DNA of 36,882 nt from Erysipelotrichaceae bacterium (GTDB taxonomy: Bacteria > Bacillota_I > Bacilli_A > Erysipelotrichales > Erysipelotrichaceae), in NCBI GenBank assembly GCA_015058955.1, contig SVBJ01000020.1:1-36882 (forward strand). The letters run 5' to 3'. The position numbers and the translations under genes were made by a program. Below are positions 32,824 to 36,882 of this stretch, piece by piece. Each line of letters begins with the position of its first letter. Position 1 is the stretch's first letter. The notes beneath the pieces were generated by a model, which ran no database searches, was not told where the DNA came from, and saw only the letters and a program-made list of their open reading frames with translations.

Positions 32824-33363
32824 TCAGAATGCCGGTGGTGTGGAAACCCACAGGACTTTGGCAACGCTGTTGCCTTCGTTGACCAGACAGTGTCTGAAAT
32901 CTCCCTTGATGTAGAATGTTTCACCCTTCTTCAGGGTATTGCTGGTGTTGTTGGTCAGATCCTTCAACACAATCTTTCCCTGCAGGATGTATCCCATTTC
33001 CTCACCGTCATGCGGCAGTACGGTCCGGGACATTCCTTCAGGTTCAATCGTCAGCAGCAGCGGTTCCATGTCATTCTGCTGCCGGTTTGGAACCAGATAG
33101 GTTATCTTCATTAATTCCTTTTCATCTTCGAAGTAATCCTGCTCCGTGAATGTTCTCTGAACACTTCTCTCTTCCTGGAAGAATTCACCCAGGGATACGC
33201 CCAATACTTCAACGATGTTTTCCAGTGTCGGTATTGAAGGTGTCGTCAGATTTCTTTCCAGCTGTGACAGGAAGCTCTTGGTAAGCTCCGTACGGCTGGC
33301 CAGTTCTTCAAGAGTCAGGCCGTTTTTTACTCTAAGCTGCTTTACTCTTTTTCCCAGATCCAT
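32824..33363 (-). CDS. HTH-XRE/cupin regulator, PuuR-like
   Basis: 179 residues. An N-terminal helix-turn-helix (about 5-60; [22 protein letters not shown]) is joined to a C-terminal cupin domain (about 105-178) with [14 protein letters not shown] and a His in [10 protein letters not shown]. Regulators of this build, such as PuuR, often govern polyamine uptake or breakdown. It starts 19 nt upstream of potA on the same strand, so it very likely controls its own operon. Start at the ATG at 33363 behind AAAGGAGG; the longer frame to 33396 overlaps that site. Confidence 0.9.
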   Translation of the reverse strand: MDLGKRVKQLRVKNGLTLEELASRTELTKSFLSQLERNLTTPSIPTLENIVEVLGVSLGEFFQEERSVQRTFTEQDYFEDEKELMKITYLVPNRQQNDMEPLLLTIEPEGMSRTVLPHDGEEMGYILQGKIVLKDLTNNTSNTLKKGETFYIKGDFRHCLVNEGNSVAKVLWVSTPPAF

Positions 33364-33389
33364 TGCCGTCCTCCTTTGTTTAGTACAAC

Positions 33390-33414
33390 TTAACAAATTG
33401 TTTAATTTTGTTAA
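33390..33414. promoter_or_regulatory. Putative operator of the polyamine operon
   Basis: TTAACAA (33390-33396) and TTGTTAA (33408-33414) form an inverted repeat, with an inner palindrome AACAA-A-TTGTT (33392-33402). It sits just downstream of the predicted -10 box and before the regulator gene, where a repressor would block transcription. Confidence 0.5.
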
Positions 33415-33422
33415 CCATGTTC

Positions 33423-33450
33423 ATTATATTCCTTTCCCGGGATATTGCAA
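33423..33450 (-). promoter_or_regulatory. Promoter of the regulator-potABCD-aguB operon
   Basis: Minus strand: -35 TTGCAA (33450-33445), 16-bp spacer, perfect -10 TATAAT (33428-33423). About 60 bp upstream of the regulator ATG. Confidence 0.7.
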
Positions 33451-33535
33451 TACCTTTTCTTAACTTTTTGTTCAATATTTCTTTACTTCATGTTACCGTG
33501 TTCTCCTGTGCTGAACAATATTCCCGGATAGCTAA

Positions 33536-33551
33536 AATAATTTTGTGTAAA
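33536..33551 (+). repeat. Left terminal inverted repeat of the IS
   Basis: AATAATTTTGTGTAAA; matches the reverse complement of 34850-34865 at 15 of 16 positions. Confidence 0.85.
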
Positions 33552-33560
33552 AACTAAAAA

Positions 33561-33623
33561 GTGAGGTCGTACCTGTAGTAGAATAATTTCGACCAAAAAA
33601 TCATTCGAATAAGGAGACCTCAT
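33561..33623 (+). promoter_or_regulatory. Possible start-codon-sequestering stem of the transposase mRNA
   Basis: GTGAGGTC (33561-33568) can pair with GACCTCAT (33616-33623), covering the first two bases of the transposase ATG (33622-33624) and abutting AAGGAG. It would form only in transcripts that begin outside or near the IS end, a known strategy to silence read-through. Confidence 0.4.
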
Positions 33624-34815
33624 GAACAATTTTACATCGAATATCACTCAGTGTCTATTAGACAACATCGGACCAAACCTTGAAACAGCCATTAAAGAAT
33701 GTGTCAGAAACATGCTGGAAGAAGCCTTCAATGAAATGATGAAGATCGAACTGACATCATTTCTGGAATATGAGCCTTACGAGCGTAACGACAGCGAGGA
33801 TAGTCGCAATGGCTACAGTGACAAAACATTAAATACATCATTTGGCCAAATCAATCTTAAGATACCTCGTGACAGACTCAGTAAATACAGCACAGCCTTA
33901 GTAAACAAGTATCAGAGACATGATGGCACAACTGAAGATACCATCCTTAAGCTGTTTCATTCCGGGCTGACAAACAGTGAGATCAGTGATATCGTAGAGG
34001 CTCTTTACTCTAAAAAGTATTCAAAGTCCACTGTATCAAATATCACCAAACTTGTTACGGATAATGTTGAAGCCTTTAAAAGAAGGCCATTACATCAACA
34101 TTATGCCATGATATATGTAGATGCTACTTATACTCCGATAAGGAGAAAGACTGTTGATAAGGAAGGATTATCAATAGCTATAGGCATCACTCCTGAAGGA
34201 TATAAAGAAGTTTTAAGCTATGTCATTGCACCGCAGGAATCAGCCACCATCTGGGATGAACTGCTCAATGACATCAAGCAGCGCGGTGTACAGACGGTAA
34301 ACCTTTTCGTTACTGATGGTTTATCTGGTATGGTACAGACGATTGAGAGTATCTTTCCAATGGCTAAGATCCAGCGATGCCTGGTACATGTACAGAGAAA
34401 CCTTTATGCGAAAGCCAGAGTCAGAGACCGCAAGGAAGTCATGGAGGACTTCAAGGCTGTATATAATGCCAAAGACCTGGATGAAGCTAAACAGCAGCTC
34501 AGCACCTTTAAGGAAAAGTGGTCAAAGAACTATAAGAATATCATCAAGTCAATAACAGATTCTGAGGAATACCTTCTGACATTCTACAGTTTTCCCAAGA
34601 GCTGCTGGAAATCGATCTATACTACTAACATCATTAAAGGATTCAATAAACAGATCAAGAGGATGATAAAGCATAAGGAGCAGTTTCCTGATCCTGAATC
34701 TCTGGAGAGATTCATCGTATCAATCTTCAACGATTATAACGAAAAGTTCATGTTCAGAGCTCACAAGGGATTCGTAAACACCATTGAACAATGGACAAAT
34801 GGCTCACAACACTAA
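33622..34815 (+). CDS. IS256-family transposase, full length with catalytic Glu replaced
   Basis: 397 residues, full length for the family. Catalytic Asp167 (YVDATY) and Asp232 (VTDGLSG) are present, followed by C-x2-H in RCLVHVQRN. In IS256 the third residue, Glu, lies in TTNxIE. Here the sequence is TTNIIKGFN, with Lys339 encoded by AAA where GAA is expected; the D-to-E spacing (107) matches IS256 (108). The protein is otherwise uninterrupted. A one-base change would explain it, so this copy may be unable to transpose. The ribosome site AAGGAG lies 5 nt before the ATG. Confidence 0.93.
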   Translation: MNNFTSNITQCLLDNIGPNLETAIKECVRNMLEEAFNEMMKIELTSFLEYEPYERNDSEDSRNGYSDKTLNTSFGQINLKIPRDRLSKYSTALVNKYQRHDGTTEDTILKLFHSGLTNSEISDIVEALYSKKYSKSTVSNITKLVTDNVEAFKRRPLHQHYAMIYVDATYTPIRRKTVDKEGLSIAIGITPEGYKEVLSYVIAPQESATIWDELLNDIKQRGVQTVNLFVTDGLSGMVQTIESIFPMAKIQRCLVHVQRNLYAKARVRDRKEVMEDFKAVYNAKDLDEAKQQLSTFKEKWSKNYKNIIKSITDSEEYLLTFYSFPKSCWKSIYTTNIIKGFNKQIKRMIKHKEQFPDPESLERFIVSIFNDYNEKFMFRAHKGFVNTIEQWTNGSQH

Positions 34816-34849
34816 CTCAATGATGTTCTATATCTAACTATGGGAGTAA

Positions 34850-34865
34850 TTTACACAAAACTATT
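34850..34865 (+). repeat. Right terminal inverted repeat of the IS
   Basis: TTTACACAAAACTATT; complement of the left repeat with one mismatch. Located 34 nt after the transposase stop. Confidence 0.85.
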
Positions 34866-34891
34866 GATGCTAGCTAAATTAACGATTTGTT

Positions 34892-34916
34892 CTGTTTCGT
34901 TTCAAAAGTGAAACAG
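34892..34916. promoter_or_regulatory. Putative operator of the acyl-CoA synthetase gene
   Basis: Nested inverted repeats: CTGTTTC...GAAACAG (34892-34898/34910-34916) and GTTTCA-AAAG-TGAAAC (34899-34914). About 80-105 bp before the ATG. A TATAAT box lies between it and the ribosome site (34966-34971). A TetR- or FapR-like regulator could bind here; the protein is not in the window. Confidence 0.45.
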
Positions 34917-34996
34917 TTAACTATTTATCAATAAATCTAGATAATTAATTTATTTATGTTAGAATATAATTTGTTGCAAAGGAGGAAACAAGTTTT

Positions 34997-36799
34997 ATGT
35001 CCAACAGATGGGATAACTTCTTTAACGAAAAACACGAAATTAACTACCCTGCCATGACCATGTATCAGCTCATCAGGGAAAGCGCCAGAAAATATCCTTA
35101 TAACATCGCCTATGAGTTCATGAACAAGAAGACAACTTATTCTGAATTCATGGATAAGATTGAACTGACAGCCAAGGCCTTAACCAGCATCGGCATCAGA
35201 GCCGGTGATGCAGTAACCATCTGCATGCCTAACTGCCCTCAGGCAATCGATACATTCTACGCTCTTAACAGGATCGGCGCCATTGCCAACATGATCCATC
35301 CGTTATCAGCAGTCAACGAAATCACCTTCTACATGAACATCTCCAATTCCAAGGCCATCCTGACCCTGGATCAGTTCTACTCAAAGGTCGTTGAAGCCAG
35401 AAAAGGTGCTGACCATACCGTTGTCATCATCATGGCCAACATTGCCGATGAACTGCCTAAGTATCTGGAGATCCCGTTCAGAGTAAAGAACATGGGTAAA
35501 TATCAGGGTCTGCCTAATGAAGCCTATTCAATTACCTGGAAAGACTTCCTGCACTACGGCAGCAAGTTCCCTCTGCCTTTACCGAAGATCACCTTCGAAA
35601 TTGACAGAACTGCTGTCATCCTGTATTCAGGCGGTACTACCGGAACCACCAAGGGCATTATGTTAAGCGACCTTAACTTCAACGCCCTGGCCTTACAGAG
35701 TTCCGTAGCCATGGAAGTTCCTTATGAAAAGGGACAGAAGATTCTGGCTGTCATGCCGTTATTCCACGGTTTCGGCTTGGGCATCGGCATCCACACCTGT
35801 CTGGTCAAGGGTATCTGCTGTGACCTGATTCCGCAGTTTACCGTCAAGACCTATGCACAGATGCTGGCCAAGAAGAAGCCAAACTTCATTGCCGGTGTTC
35901 CAACCTTATATGAAGCTTTATTAAGAACCAAGGGTCTGGAGAATGTTAACCTCTCCTTCCTCAAGGGCATGTATTCCGGCGGTGACTCTCTGTCAGTAGA
36001 GTTAAAGGCCAAGGTCGACAAGTTCTTAAAAGACCATCATGCTACCATTCAGGTACGTGAAGGTTACGGTACGACAGAATGCGTTACCGCCAGCTGTCTG
36101 ACCCCTGCCAATGACTACCGCGAAGGAAGCATCGGCCTGCCATATCCTGATACTACCTACGTCATCTGTGAACCTGGTACCGAAAAACAGGTTCCAACCG
36201 GTGAAGACGGCGAAATCTGTCTGGCTGGTCCATCCGTAATGTTAGGCTATCTGAAGAATGAAGAAGAAACCGCTCAGACCTTAAGAGTACATGAAGACGG
36301 CAAGACATATCTGCATACCGGTGACATGGGTTACATGGACGCTGACGGATTTGTCTACTTCAAGCAGAGAATCAAGAGAATGATCATCTCTTCAGGCTAC
36401 AATGTCTACCCTTCACAGGTTGAAAACATCATTGATGCTCATCCGAAGGTACTGATCAGCTGCGTCATCGGTGTCCCTGATGCCTACAAGATGCAAAAGG
36501 TCAAGGCGTTCGTCGTTCTCAAGCCAAACGTAGTTCCTGATGAAAGCATCAAGCAGGAAATCCTCGATTACCTGAAAGATCACGTTTCCAAGTGGGCAAT
36601 GCCTTATGACATTGAATTCCGTGAAGAACTGCCTAAGACTCTGGTCGGCAAGGTTGCCTACAGAGTTCTGGAGGAAGAAGAACTCCAGAAGATCGCCGAA
36701 GCAGAAAAGAAAGCCGCTGAGCTGAACGCCCGGGCTGAAGCACGGAAAAAAGAAGCTCCTAAGAAAGAAGCCAATAAAGCAAAGAAGAATGCCAAGTAG
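34997..36799 (+). CDS. Long-chain acyl-CoA synthetase-like adenylate-forming enzyme
   Basis: 600 residues of the ANL superfamily. P-loop YSGGTTGTTKG (210-220), GYGTTE (356-361), ATP/ribose Asp in HTGDMGYMD (440-448), hinge KRMIISSGYNVYPSQVE (460-476) and C-terminal catalytic Lys552 (LVGKV). It probably activates a fatty or aromatic carboxylic acid with ATP and joins it to CoA (or a carrier). The last 45 residues are Lys/Ala/Glu-rich and predicted helical, beyond the normal end of the fold. Strong AAAGGAGG before the ATG. Single gene, next to the IS. Confidence 0.9.
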   Translation: MSNRWDNFFNEKHEINYPAMTMYQLIRESARKYPYNIAYEFMNKKTTYSEFMDKIELTAKALTSIGIRAGDAVTICMPNCPQAIDTFYALNRIGAIANMIHPLSAVNEITFYMNISNSKAILTLDQFYSKVVEARKGADHTVVIIMANIADELPKYLEIPFRVKNMGKYQGLPNEAYSITWKDFLHYGSKFPLPLPKITFEIDRTAVILYSGGTTGTTKGIMLSDLNFNALALQSSVAMEVPYEKGQKILAVMPLFHGFGLGIGIHTCLVKGICCDLIPQFTVKTYAQMLAKKKPNFIAGVPTLYEALLRTKGLENVNLSFLKGMYSGGDSLSVELKAKVDKFLKDHHATIQVREGYGTTECVTASCLTPANDYREGSIGLPYPDTTYVICEPGTEKQVPTGEDGEICLAGPSVMLGYLKNEEETAQTLRVHEDGKTYLHTGDMGYMDADGFVYFKQRIKRMIISSGYNVYPSQVENIIDAHPKVLISCVIGVPDAYKMQKVKAFVVLKPNVVPDESIKQEILDYLKDHVSKWAMPYDIEFREELPKTLVGKVAYRVLEEEELQKIAEAEKKAAELNARAEARKKEAPKKEANKAKKNAK

Positions 36800-36807
36800 C
36801 ATTCTTC
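36784..36807 (+). terminator. Hairpin at the end of the acyl-CoA synthetase gene
   Basis: GAAGAATGC (36784-36792) pairs perfectly with GCATTCTTC (36799-36807) around 6 nt; it includes the stop codon. The T-run is poor, so it may be a stabiliser. A second weaker hairpin with AAAGTCGAT/ATCGGCTTT follows at 36821-36864. Nothing else is seen to the window end. Confidence 0.5.
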
Positions 36808-36882
36808 TCAGATTGTTGACAAAGTCGATTTTTATGGACGATCTGGTTCATAAAGATCGGCTTTTCATTATGGATTACAGAT

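Larger units (their letters stand above)
33527..34874 (+). mobile_element. IS256-family insertion sequence
   Basis: One transposase gene flanked by imperfect terminal inverted repeats. The left end, around AATAATTTTGTGTAAA (33536-33551), matches the complement of the right end TTTACACAAAACTATT (34850-34865) in 15 of 16 positions, with weaker similarity outward to 33527 and 34874. The TTGTGTAAA core is typical of IS256-family ends. Exact borders are uncertain. An 8-bp TAGCTAAA occurs at 33529 and 34871 and could be a target duplication, but it does not fit symmetric ends. The element sits between the polyamine operon promoter and the acyl-CoA synthetase gene. Confidence 0.88.

Noticed and set aside
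32805-32924. Upstream extension of potA
   Set aside because: It overlaps the end of the regulator gene and has no ribosome site; the ATG at 32804 has GGGGGAT at good spacing.
33529-34878. TAGCTAAA as an 8-bp target duplication of the IS
   Set aside because: The two copies are exact, but using them makes the inverted repeats asymmetric by 6 bp; TAGCTA is self-complementary and AT-rich, so the match could be part of the ends or chance.

Overview
The window looks like a chromosomal segment of a low-to-mid GC Bacillota (Firmicutes), most plausibly an Erysipelotrichia-type anaerobe or close relative. The reasons are the tRNA sequences (encoded CCA ends, Bacillus-like sets), strong AGGAGG-type ribosome sites, energy-coupling-factor (ECF) transport, CWB2 cell-wall-binding repeats, lipoprotein solute-binding proteins and Fe-S/flavin redox genes. 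The taxon is inferred from gene content; no marker gene was compared.

Layout. 1-584: a six-tRNA cluster (Pro, elongator Met, Ile2, Ser, initiator Met, Phe) and its terminator. 588-8880: mostly single genes: a circularly permuted family-3 glycosidase, a small membrane protein, an ABC exporter, a 74-residue membrane ORF that appears to start at AUU, a DUF2974-type alpha/beta hydrolase, a P-loop protein and a membrane protein. 8928-9179: a tRNA-Cys/tRNA-Leu pair with a near-consensus promoter and a terminator. 9183-10403: a membrane family-2 glycosyltransferase.

10512-15418 (minus strand): an ECF operon in the order S component (UPF0397), fused double ATPase, EcfT, then two tandem SAM hydroxide adenosyltransferases. 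15457-19986 (minus): hypB - hypB - a 930-residue Fe-S/FAD oxidoreductase - hypA, closely packed behind one promoter and with no hydrogenase structural gene in the window. 20015-23017: a secreted SGNH hydrolase with CWB2 repeats, and a DUF937 protein. 23107-27509 (minus): an iron/phosphonate-type ABC importer (binding protein, ATPase, fused permease) plus a small membrane protein. 27638-33450 (minus): a polyamine operon: PuuR-like regulator, potA, potB, potC, potD and an N-carbamoylputrescine amidase (aguB). About 33527-34874: an IS256-family insertion sequence. 34997-36799: a long-chain acyl-CoA synthetase-like enzyme.

The most unusual points are: (i) a PotA ATPase carrying two tandem beta-rich repeats, of a kind normally seen in surface proteins, inside its C-terminal TOBE region; (ii) the duplicated hypB with a large flavin/Fe-S enzyme and hypA; (iii) two SAM hydrolases co-encoded with an ECF importer; (iv) an otherwise intact IS256 transposase with Lys where the catalytic Glu should be; and (v) an apparent AUU-initiated small gene. 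All functional statements come from reading motifs; no database search was run.
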